This document shows, one piece after another, positions 47,555 through 56,145 of a stretch of DNA of 64,000 nt; the first letter of the stretch is position 1, and the number at the start of each line of letters is the position of its first letter. Under the pieces are notes generated by a model. That model did no database searches. It saw nothing but the letters and a program-made list of their open reading frames with translations, and was not told the DNA's origin. The translations under genes were made by a program, and so were the position numbers. This DNA comes from Clostridia bacterium. GTDB lineage: Bacteria; Bacillota; Clostridia; Lachnospirales; Cellulosilyticaceae. The stretch spans positions 186,001 to 250,000 of the forward strand of contig JARBUI010000003.1 of NCBI GenBank assembly GCA_029239755.1. The letters are read 5' to 3'.

Positions 47555-47827
47555 CTAGTTTTGTGTAATATGATTTTCATCGTCTACTATTCCTACTATT
47601 GCTGCATCTATAGGGGCATTTATATTATCAATACTGCACCTTGAACTGCTTCCTCTTGTTATGAGGACTATTTCGCCTACACCAGCTCCAACTGTATCAA
47701 TAGCTATAAATCTTTCTTTTTGGCTGCTGATACACTCCAGCGTTTCTACCATAAGAAATTTGTTGCCAATAAGAGCCTGGTGCTTGCGTGTTGATACAAT
47801 ACTTCCTATTACTTTTGCTATAGTCAT
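47555..47827 (-). CDS. pduN: Microcompartment vertex protein (PduN/EutN/CcmL family)
   Basis: A 90-residue pentamer-forming protein that caps the vertices of the shell. Family features are the N-terminal KVIGSIVSTRKHQALIGNKF, the FIAIDTVGAGVGEIVLITRGSSSR core and the PIDAAIVGIVD end. The ATG at 47827 behind GCGAGGAC is preferred; an upstream ATG at 47851 adds eight residues not expected in the family. It is the only such gene here, as in most microcompartment loci. Confidence 0.93.
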   Translation of the reverse strand: MTIAKVIGSIVSTRKHQALIGNKFLMVETLECISSQKERFIAIDTVGAGVGEIVLITRGSSSRCSIDNINAPIDAAIVGIVDDENHITQN

Positions 47828-47857
47828 GTCCTCGCACCCCTTTAATCTCATTTAATG

Positions 47858-47886
47858 ATGGCAGGCCCTTTGGCCTGCCGATACAA
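47858..47886. repeat. GC-rich hairpin related to the 43.9-kb repeat
   Basis: GGCAGGCC pairs with GGCCTGCC around CTTT, followed by GATACAAAAG. The minus-strand reading TTTGTATCGGCAGGCC resembles one arm of the element at 43911. It lies between pduL and pduN, where it may also affect mRNA. Confidence 0.6.
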
Positions 47887-47892
47887 AAGCTG

Positions 47893-48573
47893 TTAGTTCT
47901 TTATAATTGTTGCTGTTTGATTGCATTTAACACCTAATGCATTTGCTTCATCAGTATCAATATGCATTTCCAGTGTAAAGCTTGGATGTACTCTTACCTG
48001 GACGTTTTCAAAACGCCCTTTTCTTTCTTCACCAATTTCTACTGCAACAATTTCATTATCAGAAACGCCAAATACTTCGGCATCCTTATCACTCATATGA
48101 ATGTGTCTCTTTGCTATAATACATCCTTCATTAAGATAAAGAGCACCCTTAGGTCCTACTATTGTAATAGGGGCTGAGCCTTGAATTTTGCCTGATTCAC
48201 GGATAGGAGGATTAATACCTAATCTAATAGCATCTGTTTTTGCTAATTCTACCTGTGTTTCTTTTCTTACTGGTCCTAGTATACGTACATTTTCAATTAC
48301 TCTAAGATTAATACCAACGATTGTAACACATTCATTTGCTGCATATTGGCCCCCCATAAGTTCTTTTTTAGGATGAAGAGTCGCTCCTTCTCCAAAGAGA
48401 ATCTCAAGGTGTTCTTGTGTTACATGCAGATGTCTTGCTGATACACCAATTGGTACCACCTGCTTTGGTGCAGGTGTATGAATAGGGGTAATACTTTTCA
48501 TGCTACCCTTATTTAGCTCTTTTTGAACTGCTTCCATAATAAGTTGTTGTAGTGCTTCTACATTTGCGCTCAA
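47893..48573 (-). CDS. pduL: Phosphate propanoyltransferase (PduL)
   Basis: A 226-residue zinc-dependent phosphotransacylase that converts propionyl-CoA and phosphate to propionyl phosphate, recycling CoA inside the compartment. It has the two metal-binding motifs SARHLHVTQEH and AKRHIHMSDKDA and the block HPKKELMGGQYAANECV. An amphipathic N-terminal helix (VEALQQLIMEAVQKELNKGS) followed by a linker is a typical encapsulation peptide. I prefer a TTG start at 48573, 5 nt after AGAGGTGG; the GTG at 48582 lies within this site. Confidence 0.93.
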   Translation of the reverse strand: MSANVEALQQLIMEAVQKELNKGSMKSITPIHTPAPKQVVPIGVSARHLHVTQEHLEILFGEGATLHPKKELMGGQYAANECVTIVGINLRVIENVRILGPVRKETQVELAKTDAIRLGINPPIRESGKIQGSAPITIVGPKGALYLNEGCIIAKRHIHMSDKDAEVFGVSDNEIVAVEIGEERKGRFENVQVRVHPSFTLEMHIDTDEANALGVKCNQTATIIKN

Positions 48574-48589
48574 GGCTTCCACCTCTTAA

Positions 48590-49024
48590 TTAGAATTTTG
48601 GTAATATCTTTTCAATGTCTGAGTGTGGTCTTGGAATTACATGAGTTGCGATAACTTCACCAAGTCTTGATGCTACTGCTGCTCCTGCTTCTACTGCTGC
48701 TTTAACTGCACCTACATCTCCTCTTACCATTACAGTTACAAGTCCTGAACCAATTTTTTCTGAACCTACTAGTTCTACATTTGCTGCTTTAAGCATTGCA
48801 TCTGCTGCTTCTGTTACTGCTACTAAACCTCTAGTTTCGATCATTCCTAATGCTTGATTATTCATAATAATTTTCTCCTCTCTAACAACTGGTTTTTTAG
48901 GTGTATTATTAACTTCAGTTACTTCTGTCTTAACTGTTTCAGCTTTCATTACTTCTGTTTCGTTAGTTTGCTCTGTTGCTATTTTCTTAGTACTAGATGT
49001 GCCTTTTGCTTTACTTTCAGCCAC
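48590..49024 (-). CDS. BMC-H shell protein with 53-residue N-terminal extension
   Basis: A 144-residue form of a hexameric shell protein. Residues 54-144 are a standard PduA/EutM-like BMC domain ([20 protein letters not shown], pore loop [14 protein letters not shown]). Residues 1-53 are a Thr/Glu/Lys/Val-rich, presumably disordered leader, without similarity that I recognise. The GTG at 49024 has AGGTGA in front of it; a second strong site GAGGAG at 48875-48880 sits 9 nt before the ATG of residue 54. Two products are therefore plausible, as known for PduB/PduB', although the protein family differs. Confidence 0.88.
   Translation of the reverse strand: MAESKAKGTSSTKKIATEQTNETEVMKAETVKTEVTEVNNTPKKPVVREEKIIMNNQALGMIETRGLVAVTEAADAMLKAANVELVGSEKIGSGLVTVMVRGDVGAVKAAVEAGAAVASRLGEVIATHVIPRPHSDIEKILPKF
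48863..48880 (-). promoter_or_regulatory. Internal ribosome binding site and start inside the extended BMC-H gene
   Basis: GAGGAG (48875-48880 on the minus strand) stands 9 nt before an in-frame ATG (48863-48865) that begins a normal-length 91-residue BMC-H protein. Confidence 0.65.
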
Positions 49025-49034
49025 TAGTTATCAC

Positions 49035-49325
49035 CTACTTGTTTAATTTTCTTGCACTATGGAGCACAAGTCTTTGTACTTCTTCATGAGGATTATTAAT
49101 TGTAATAGCTGCTGCTACTTTTCCAAGTCTTGCTGCTACAACTTTGCCATGCTCTATTGCTTCTTGTACATCTGATATAGTTCCCTCAATAATCATAGAT
49201 ACAAGTCTGCCTCCGAGGGTTCTTTCTGTTGTAACAAGTCTCACGTCCGCTGCCTTAAGCATAGCATCTAACGCTTCTATGGCTGCAACATTTGCAGCTA
49301 CTTCTAGTATTCCTATAGCTTTCAT
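49035..49325 (-). CDS. BMC-H shell protein, divergent pore
   Basis: A 96-residue single BMC-domain protein (MKAIGILEVAANVAAIEALD). The usual KIGSG pore loop is replaced by RTLGGRLVSMIIEG, so the pore has a different charge and shape from its neighbours. It ends in a basic tail (HSARKLNK). Its stop is 11 nt before the next gene, whose ribosome site follows directly. Confidence 0.92.
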   Translation of the reverse strand: MKAIGILEVAANVAAIEALDAMLKAADVRLVTTERTLGGRLVSMIIEGTISDVQEAIEHGKVVAARLGKVAAAITINNPHEEVQRLVLHSARKLNK

Positions 49326-49354
49326 GTCATCACTCTTCCTGATATAGGATTTAA

Positions 49355-49633
49355 TTATTTAATAGTTGGTAAAATTTTGTCTACATCACCATGTGGTCTT
49401 GGAATTACATGTACTGCTACTAAATCGCCAAGTCTTGTTGCTGCACTTGCGCCAACTTCTGTAGCTGCTTTAACTGCACCTACATCTCCTCTTACCATTA
49501 CAGTAATAAGTCCTGAACCAATTTTTTCTGTTCCTACTAATGTTACATCTGCTGCTTTTACCATTGCATCTGCTGCTTCAATTGCTGCTACTAAACCTCT
49601 AGTTTCTACCATTCCTAATGCTTCTTGTTTCAT
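49355..49633 (-). CDS. BMC-H shell protein (PduA/EutM-like)
   Basis: A 92-residue shell hexamer subunit with canonical [20 protein letters not shown] and pore loop [15 protein letters not shown]. It is very similar to the BMC domain at 48590-48865, which suggests a recent duplication. TAGGAGG precedes the ATG. It is probably the bulk shell component. Confidence 0.95.
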   Translation of the reverse strand: MKQEALGMVETRGLVAAIEAADAMVKAADVTLVGTEKIGSGLITVMVRGDVGAVKAATEVGASAATRLGDLVAVHVIPRPHGDVDKILPTIK

Positions 49634-49684
49634 TGTAAAATCCTCCTAGTATTGTTTTTTATTTTTTAGTTTGTTTTTATTCTA

Positions 49685-49990
49685 CTATAAACAGCTTAAT
49701 TTTAATAGTTTTTCTAGGTTTTCATCAGGGCTCGCGATAACTTTGTCAGCTACATAGCCTGATACTTCATTTGCTGCTCTTTTGCCAGCTTCAACCGCCG
49801 CTGTTACGTCTGATACACTTCCTCTAAACTTTAACATAATGAGTAGTGGTACTGGAAGTGAATCTCCTCCGGCTGGTTTGTTTTTATCGATTGCTTCTAT
49901 TGTTACATCGGCTGCTTTACATGCTACATCTGCTGCATGTAATGCTGTCGCTAGCCCATATACTTCTAGTAGTCCTACTGCTTTTCCCAT
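49685..49990 (-). CDS. BMC-H shell protein with enlarged pore loop
   Basis: A 101-residue BMC-domain protein (KAVGLLEVYGLATALHAADV) in which the pore region is longer than usual (IDKNKPAGGDSLPVPLLIML), about nine extra residues. The C terminus is KLLKLSCL. GAGGTG precedes the ATG. The larger loop may form a selective pore or a metal/ligand site; not identifiable further. Confidence 0.9.
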   Translation of the reverse strand: MGKAVGLLEVYGLATALHAADVACKAADVTIEAIDKNKPAGGDSLPVPLLIMLKFRGSVSDVTAAVEAGKRAANEVSGYVADKVIASPDENLEKLLKLSCL

Positions 49991-50002
49991 AGTGCACCTC
50001 TA

Positions 50003-51202
50003 TTATTCATTAATGTAGGCTATTTTTACACCTTCTTGTTTCATGTTTACTACCATTGCTTCATTGAGTTCATCAAGACCAAATCTATGTGTAATAAGCT
50101 TTTGAATTGGAAGGCCTATTCCTTTAGCACGTTTTAAGAACTCTAAAGTATTGACATAGTCTCTGAATGTGTAAACCCATGAACCTACTAGTGTGATTTC
50201 TTTGCTGCATAAATCAAAATGAGGATTGATTGTAGCGTTTCCGTTATCAACGAAGAATCCAAGTTCACAAAGGCCGCCGCCACGTTTAATAAATTTATAT
50301 ATATTAGAAGCTGCTGATGGTACGCCTGTGCATTGGAATGCAAAGTCAACACCGCCATTTGTCTCTTTCTTTACGAAAGCTAACATTTCATCAAAGCTTC
50401 CAAAATCTTTAAAGTTTACTGTAAGATCTGCTCCAATTTCTTTTGCAAGCTGCAATCTTTTTGCATCACCATCAACTGCAATAATGTTTTGAATCCCCAT
50501 GGTGCGAAGTACTGAAACAACTGTAAGCCCAATTGGTCCGCATCCTTGAACAAGTACTCTGCTGCCAAAGCTCATAAGATTTGTTGTTTTAGCCCGCTCC
50601 ACAGCATGCATTGCTACTGCAAAAGGTTCAACTAAGATTCTGTCATCCAGTGAAAGATCGCTTACATTAAAGATTGATGAACCTTTTCTAAGAACGATAT
50701 ATTCACCGAACCAGCCATTAAACTTATAGTTGTCATCTGGAAGAAGGCCATATACCGCCATGTTATCACTAAGGTTCGCTTTTTCTGGCTTTAACGTTGT
50801 ATACTCATCATCTCCAGTAAGCGTAACAGAAGTTACAACTTTGTCACCTACTTTAAGTGGTTTGCCAATCATGTCAACTTTAATATTTTTACCGATTTTA
50901 ATGATTTCACCTGTTCCTTCATGTCCAAGTACTACAGGTATTAAACCAAATGGGTCATTTTTGTATTCATGAACATCTGTTCCACATACGCCGCATCCCT
51001 CAACCTTTACAAGTACTTCATCATCAGTAATTTGAGGAAGGTCAAATGTTTTTACTTCAATTTTTTGTTTTTCAACAAGGTAAGCTGTTCTGCCCTTTTG
51101 AGGAACTGCCACAGAAGCTGCTGCTCCTACTCCTTCACCTTGTAAATTCTTAATAACTTGTGCTACGATATCTTCGATATTGCCGATATTATAAGATTCC
51201 AC
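50003..51202 (-). CDS. Zinc-type alcohol dehydrogenase with encapsulation peptide
   Basis: A 399-residue medium-chain dehydrogenase occupying the place of PduQ, which in Salmonella is an iron-type enzyme. Residues 1-20 (NIEDIVAQVIKNLQGEG) form an amphipathic helix with a Gly/Ala/Val-rich linker, a predicted targeting tag. The catalytic zinc region GCGVCGTDVHEY and LGHEGTGEI and the nucleotide site VQGCGPIGLTVV are present, but the four-Cys structural zinc lobe is missing. Likely role: reduction of lactaldehyde or propanal, recycling NADH to NAD. GTG start behind AGGAGG. Confidence 0.88.
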   Translation of the reverse strand: MESYNIGNIEDIVAQVIKNLQGEGVGAAASVAVPQKGRTAYLVEKQKIEVKTFDLPQITDDEVLVKVEGCGVCGTDVHEYKNDPFGLIPVVLGHEGTGEIIKIGKNIKVDMIGKPLKVGDKVVTSVTLTGDDEYTTLKPEKANLSDNMAVYGLLPDDNYKFNGWFGEYIVLRKGSSIFNVSDLSLDDRILVEPFAVAMHAVERAKTTNLMSFGSRVLVQGCGPIGLTVVSVLRTMGIQNIIAVDGDAKRLQLAKEIGADLTVNFKDFGSFDEMLAFVKKETNGGVDFAFQCTGVPSAASNIYKFIKRGGGLCELGFFVDNGNATINPHFDLCSKEITLVGSWVYTFRDYVNTLEFLKRAKGIGLPIQKLITHRFGLDELNEAMVVNMKQEGVKIAYINE

Positions 51203-51214
51203 TTCTTTTCCTCC

Positions 51215-52636
51215 TTATCTGATATAGAGTGCATCTGCCATAACGCATCTTCTTGCTTTTGTAAAGGATGCTGCATTGGTGAGGCCTTCTCCAGTTTTAC
51301 TTGCGATTGTAAAGGTTGCAAATCCTTCTCCGCCGAAACCAATTCCTGCATAGGATGGTGCATTTTTTACAAAAATAGCTGTATCAAGGGCTTTGCCGTA
51401 CTTAGTTAAGTTATAAACATTTGAAGAATGCATGTGAGCAGAATGTCTATTGCCGCCTTCTAAGATCTTAGCAACTTCTATTCCTTCATCAACACTATTT
51501 ACTCTAACAATACCAAGTATTGGCATCATTAATTCTTCAACAACTAAGATATGATTTTTGTCTGCTTCAAAGATAATACATTTTGTGCTTTCTGGCGCAT
51601 CGATGCCGATACCTTTTAAGATAACACTTGCATCTCTGCCTACATAATCTCTGTTGACGATGTGTCTGCCATTCTTTTCTACTAAAACTGTTTGTGTTAG
51701 CTTCTCGATCTGTTCACCTTTTAAGATATAACAGTCGTTTTCACTAGCCATATAGTAAATGAGTTCATCTGCTACTTCATTTACAACGATAACTTCTTTT
51801 TCTGCTATACAAGGCAGATTATTATCAAAAGTTGCACCATTAATAATATCTTGTGCAGCTTTTTGAATATTCGCTGTCTCATCTACGAGTACTGGTGGAT
51901 TACCAGCTCCAGCCGCTATCCCTCTTTTACCGCTTTGAAGGATTGCTTTAACTACCCCTGGTCCTCCTGTAGCAACTAAAAGCTGAATATCCGGATGCTT
52001 AAATAGGGTATTCCCAGAATCAGCAGTTGGGTTTAACACAGTTGTTGCCACATTTGTGATTCCGCCTGCCTCCTCGGCAGCTTCGTTTACAAGTTGTACT
52101 GCAAAGTTTGAAGTTTTGGCTGCGTTAGGATGAGAGTTGAAAACAACTGTATTGCCTGCTGCTATCATCCCAATAGCATTACAGAAAACAGTCTCTGATG
52201 GATTTGTAGATGGTGTAATAGCTCCAACTACTCCAAATGGACCTCTTTCTATAATAGTCAGTCCTTGATCGCCGCTCCATGCTGTTACTTCAATGCACTC
52301 TGTCCCAGGCGTTTTTTTAGCTACTAATTCGTGTTTTAGAATTTTGTGTCCAACCTTACCCATGCCTGTTTCATGAACCGCCATTTCAGCTAAGAGTTCT
52401 TTATTTGCCATAACTTTTTCACGAATACGTGTAATAATATTTTCTCTAAATTCTAAAGGCATCATATGAAGGTCCACTTGAGCTGCTTTTGCGGCTGCTA
52501 TTGCATCTTCTATATTTTCAAATACACCTTTACCAGTTCCTACTTCCGGAGCTGATTTCTGAGCCTTTGTACTAGTTGCTGCAGCCATTTTACGAACTAC
52601 TTCTTCAACAACTTGTTTTAATTCTACCTCGTTCAT
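51215..52636 (-). CDS. pduP: CoA-acylating propionaldehyde dehydrogenase
   Basis: A 473-residue enzyme converting propanal, CoA and NAD to propionyl-CoA. It has an N-terminal targeting helix (residues 1-18, NEVELKQVVEEVVRKMAAA) and linker, then the aldehyde dehydrogenase fold with GPFGVVGAITPSTNPSETV and the catalytic Cys276 in DNNLPCIAEKEV. The sequence fits PduP/EutE. It follows pduO by 4 nt and is followed by the alcohol dehydrogenase by 12 nt, a NAD/NADH recycling pair. Confidence 0.95.
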   Translation of the reverse strand: MNEVELKQVVEEVVRKMAAATSTKAQKSAPEVGTGKGVFENIEDAIAAAKAAQVDLHMMPLEFRENIITRIREKVMANKELLAEMAVHETGMGKVGHKILKHELVAKKTPGTECIEVTAWSGDQGLTIIERGPFGVVGAITPSTNPSETVFCNAIGMIAAGNTVVFNSHPNAAKTSNFAVQLVNEAAEEAGGITNVATTVLNPTADSGNTLFKHPDIQLLVATGGPGVVKAILQSGKRGIAAGAGNPPVLVDETANIQKAAQDIINGATFDNNLPCIAEKEVIVVNEVADELIYYMASENDCYILKGEQIEKLTQTVLVEKNGRHIVNRDYVGRDASVILKGIGIDAPESTKCIIFEADKNHILVVEELMMPILGIVRVNSVDEGIEVAKILEGGNRHSAHMHSSNVYNLTKYGKALDTAIFVKNAPSYAGIGFGGEGFATFTIASKTGEGLTNAASFTKARRCVMADALYIR

Positions 52637-52640
52637 TTCG

Positions 52641-53576
52641 TCACTCTCCTTCTATAAAATGGGCTCCGTATCTAGCAAACTCTATATCATCTGTTGCTGA
52701 GCCTCCGCTTACACCTACAGCCCCTATCACAAGTCCATTTACCTTTATAGGATAGCCTCCGCCAAGCGTAACAATTTTTGCATCCAGCATGTTCTCAAGT
52801 CCTTCAAAGTCAGCCCCCCTAGCCGTAAGCTTAGCTAGTTCATGAGTTGGCATTTTTAATGCAGCAGCAGTAAATGCTTTTTTGATGGCTAATTCATAGC
52901 TGATGACAAAGGAGTTATCCATAACCTGAACACTTATTGGATTTCCTTCTTTTGAGACAACTGCGATAACCACTTGAATACCTTTGTAGGCTGCATACTC
53001 TTTAACCTCATTAATGATTTGATTAGCAAGGTTTAAATCTAGTTCTTGCGTTGTAGTTTGCTTTTTTGTTTTCATCGTTTCTTCAAACACCTTATCTATA
53101 TATCTTGCGACTACATACAAATAGTCGGATAATCTATTGATGTATTGTCTTACTTCACTCTCTATATTGTCACATCTGTTAACGGCTCTTTCTGCTCTCC
53201 TTGCCACACTTCGGGCTATATCAAACTTTGCCGAGATTGGATTATCACCTGGAAGAATGAACTTAGTAAATTCACCAGCTAAACCTTGGTAGTAGTCAAT
53301 ACTATTTTCTAAAAAGCTTACCGAAGCTTGTTTTTCTTTCCACTTGCCGTTAGCAGTTGATGCAATCTCACTCATTACAAGGATAAGTGTCTTTTGAATG
53401 ATCTCTATTTCATTGACTATAGGTCCTTTTTGAAGTGTACTTCTAATGTCTCCAAGATGGCTTGTGAGCTCATCTACATTCCCTACAGCTTCTATCTTGG
53501 GATGTGTTTTGGGAACCCGTTCTCCAGAATATAGTCCCGTTGCTCCATTATCCCCTGTTTTGGTATATATTTTCAT
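52641..53576 (-). CDS. pduO: ATP:cob(I)alamin adenosyltransferase fused to a GlcG/HbpS-like domain
   Basis: A 311-residue two-domain protein. Residues 1-170 are a PduO-type adenosyltransferase (KIYTKTGDNGATGLYSGERV, GNVDELTSHLGD, RRAERAV), making adenosylcobalamin for the diol dehydratase. Residues 180-311 are the GlcG/DUF336 domain (VVIAVVSKEGNPI, KAFTAAALKM, GGGYPIKVNGLVIGAVGVSGG), which binds haem in some PduO proteins. This fusion is known in Pdu loci. It supports real B12 dependence of the pathway. Confidence 0.94.
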   Translation of the reverse strand: MKIYTKTGDNGATGLYSGERVPKTHPKIEAVGNVDELTSHLGDIRSTLQKGPIVNEIEIIQKTLILVMSEIASTANGKWKEKQASVSFLENSIDYYQGLAGEFTKFILPGDNPISAKFDIARSVARRAERAVNRCDNIESEVRQYINRLSDYLYVVARYIDKVFEETMKTKKQTTTQELDLNLANQIINEVKEYAAYKGIQVVIAVVSKEGNPISVQVMDNSFVISYELAIKKAFTAAALKMPTHELAKLTARGADFEGLENMLDAKIVTLGGGYPIKVNGLVIGAVGVSGGSATDDIEFARYGAHFIEGE

Positions 53577-53587
53577 TTCTCTCCTCC

Positions 53588-53905
53588 TTATATCTCAATA
53601 AGTGGATTGCCTTTTACATACCTTGCTGCATTTTGTCCGATTATTCTATGTCTCTCTTTTGTTATAAACAATGGCGTATTTTTTATTTTCTGTATATAAA
53701 GTGCCGTATTCTCAAAATACATTCCTATACCTACCTCAATTTGTGACATTTCTGCAGCTATGTGCCCTAGCTTAGTTTCTGATTCAGGTATTTCTTCAAG
53801 AATGACTTTATAGAGTACGCCTTCTTCTTCTATGCCTGCAAGGACTTCTCTTAATGCTCTTTGATCAGGGTGATAGGCTTTAATAACAATCTCAGGTCTT
53901 ATCAT
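53588..53905 (-). CDS. pduH: Diol dehydratase reactivase small subunit
   Basis: A 105-residue protein with the fold and length of PduH/DdrB (KAYHPDQRALREVLAGIEEEG, then GQNAARYVKGNPLIEI). It works with PduG to exchange damaged cobalamin in the dehydratase. The start overlaps the pduG stop by 4 nt. It shares the IEEEG segment with the medium dehydratase subunit, as expected from their structural relationship. Confidence 0.93.
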   Translation of the reverse strand: MIRPEIVIKAYHPDQRALREVLAGIEEEGVLYKVILEEIPESETKLGHIAAEMSQIEVGIGMYFENTALYIQKIKNTPLFITKERHRIIGQNAARYVKGNPLIEI

Positions 53906-55719
53906 GCTCTTCCCACCTTCGATAACACTAGCCCTGTTGCAACTGCATTTCTAGGACCCTCACAGCCTCTCACTTCTCCTTTACCAACTACAATATTATA
54001 ATAAGAAAGCTCTTCTAATATCATGTGCGGTATTTCAAAGTCAAGGGCGCTGCCTCCTACTAATACAACATTTGAAATATTTTTTATCTCGTGATCTCTT
54101 GCAATCTCTCTAAGTGCTCTAACAGCATTTTGTACAAATACATCTTTCTTTGCTGCTTTTCTAGTCATCATTATTTTTTCTAGGCTATGCTTTGTTTCAA
54201 TAGGAATCAGTTCGTTTCCTTTGCAAACAACTACTCTGCCAAATACCTTGGGAGAAAGAGGTTCATTAAAGAACTTAACTTCACCCGTTTCAAGTCTGAT
54301 ATAGAACAGGCTTTCAACCTTAGCTAATGGATGCTTTTTAATGTCTTCTGCTAAAGATAAGTTATTAAGCCCCAGCTGCGTATTAATCAGCATTGTAATA
54401 AAGTTACCTGCTCCTGCTAAATGTACTGTTTTTACAGTTCCATCCTTTGAAACAATTGCAGCATCTGTTGACCCGCCCCCAAGATCAAGAATTGCAAGGG
54501 GTAGTGAACTTCCTCTTGTTGTAAGTGCGCCAAGACTTGCCATAACAGCCTCAACCCCTGCAACCTCTGATTCAATGCCAAGCTCTTTAAAGATGGCATC
54601 TGCAAGCATCTGCATCGGAAGCTTATCCGTTTTAACCATAGCTGCTATAGCAACTGCTTTTTCTAATGATACTTCACCAGCCAAAGCCCCTTTTACATCA
54701 ATAGGAACGAGTACATCTACTGCCAAGAGATCTTTAATGCTGATATTTTGCATCGCAGCATTTGACAGATTATAAAGTTCGCGCCTCATACGTTTCAGCA
54801 TATTTCCTACATTACTTTCAGCATCTCCTTCAATATTAACAAGCTCTTTCATATGCGAAATACTGTCCATAATCTTTGCTGCTCCGTGATCAATATTCAC
54901 TTTGGTCACATTGCCTTTTTCATTTATCAAGCTAAGCTTGCCTGACGGCAGTACTTTTTCCTTAACTTCACCATGAGGCGTTCTGACTACTACTGCTGAG
55001 CGATTGCCGATTAAACTTTTTGCAATAGGAATAATGCGTTTTGTTTCTTCATGTGTCAGCTTAAAAATATTTGCTATGCTATAAGGATTAGATAAACTTT
55101 GCACCGATTTTCCTGTCCCCCCAACTTCTATAGCTGCTAACACAGCTGTTGGTATACGTTCAATATATTTAACCTCATCTACTATGGGGATAAATAAGTT
55201 AATGCGGTTTTGCACGAGCACTGCTTCATCATTCTGAACAATTGCTCCTGTAATACGTTTATCTGATTCATTAATGAGCTTTGCTGCTGATTCATAGTCT
55301 ATTTCCTTAGGGATGATAACAATATAACTTCTATCTGCATCAGCATACTTAAGACTGGTAATCAGTATGGTCTCACCGACACCTAATCCTTCACCGCTTG
55401 GTGTACTAGGATCATGCCCTATCATCGTAGAATCTGTAATAATAGTCTCCGTAATGGTTTCCATTGCTGTATCGCCTATAACTGGAGCTGCTTCATTAAG
55501 ACAGATCTTATCTATTTCTGACAGATGCATATTAGCTGCATCCAGTGCCTTACCTAGTGCTTCCTTAATACCTCTTATATTATCTAGTGTCCCTTTTGTT
55601 CCTGTTGTCATGACATCACTGCTGGCTTTAAAAACTATATTTTCATGCTGATCGATTGTGGCAATACATACCTCTGTAGTTGAATTACCAATATCAATAC
55701 CTGCAATTGTTCTTTTCAA
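53902..55719 (-). CDS. pduG: Diol dehydratase reactivase large subunit
   Basis: A 605-residue actin-like ATPase (DdrA/PduG). ATP-binding motifs are AGIDIGNSTTEVCIA at the N terminus and ILDLGGGSTDAAIV near residue 415; other family blocks are STPSGEGLGVGET and SNVVLVGGSALDFEIP. It releases inactive B12 from PduCDE. It lies 10 nt after pduE and overlaps pduH by 4 nt. Confidence 0.96.
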   Translation of the reverse strand: MKRTIAGIDIGNSTTEVCIATIDQHENIVFKASSDVMTTGTKGTLDNIRGIKEALGKALDAANMHLSEIDKICLNEAAPVIGDTAMETITETIITDSTMIGHDPSTPSGEGLGVGETILITSLKYADADRSYIVIIPKEIDYESAAKLINESDKRITGAIVQNDEAVLVQNRINLFIPIVDEVKYIERIPTAVLAAIEVGGTGKSVQSLSNPYSIANIFKLTHEETKRIIPIAKSLIGNRSAVVVRTPHGEVKEKVLPSGKLSLINEKGNVTKVNIDHGAAKIMDSISHMKELVNIEGDAESNVGNMLKRMRRELYNLSNAAMQNISIKDLLAVDVLVPIDVKGALAGEVSLEKAVAIAAMVKTDKLPMQMLADAIFKELGIESEVAGVEAVMASLGALTTRGSSLPLAILDLGGGSTDAAIVSKDGTVKTVHLAGAGNFITMLINTQLGLNNLSLAEDIKKHPLAKVESLFYIRLETGEVKFFNEPLSPKVFGRVVVCKGNELIPIETKHSLEKIMMTRKAAKKDVFVQNAVRALREIARDHEIKNISNVVLVGGSALDFEIPHMILEELSYYNIVVGKGEVRGCEGPRNAVATGLVLSKVGRA

Positions 55720-55729
55720 AAGCGTTCAC

Positions 55730-56140
55730 CTACTCTTTGCGAAGTATATCTCTTTTTTTGTGTACTGTAAGAGTTTCTCTTACAAAGTTTGCGCAAATCG
55801 GTGCATCATATTTGTTTTCAAGCTTGTCTGCAATGGCTGCTAATTCTTCTTCTGTCGCTCTGTAAGGTCTTAGGCTGTTATAAATCTGAAGTATTTCATC
55901 ATCTGGAACAGCGATAAGCTCTGCTGCTCTTACAAAGTTTTCCGCAAGTTGGGGTTTACCGTCCTCAAGGGCTACCTTTGCCTGAAGCATAAGCGTACTT
56001 TTTGAAATTGAAATATCATTGATCCCAATGTTACCGTTCATAATATTTTCTATTGTCACATCTTCTAGTTTTTTACCTGTCTTACTGCTGATAAGCTCAG
56101 GATATTTTTCTATTAATGGGTATAAATTCAAATTTCTCAC
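55730..56140 (-). CDS. pduE: B12-dependent propanediol dehydratase small subunit
   Basis: A 136-residue subunit (NLYPLIEKYPELISSKTGK, LQIYNSLRPYRATEEELAAI), shorter than Salmonella PduE (about 173) because the N-terminal extension is absent. Targeting of the complex must then rest on PduD. It lies 5 nt after pduD. Confidence 0.94.
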   Translation of the reverse strand: MRNLNLYPLIEKYPELISSKTGKKLEDVTIENIMNGNIGINDISISKSTLMLQAKVALEDGKPQLAENFVRAAELIAVPDDEILQIYNSLRPYRATEEELAAIADKLENKYDAPICANFVRETLTVHKKRDILRKE

Positions 56141-56145
56141 CCTCC

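Noticed and set aside
48590-49024. Leader of the extended BMC-H as a frameshifted remnant of another gene
   Set aside because: The 53 codons are open, in frame, start with a plausible GTG and have a coherent linker-like composition; no trace of a broken domain was seen.
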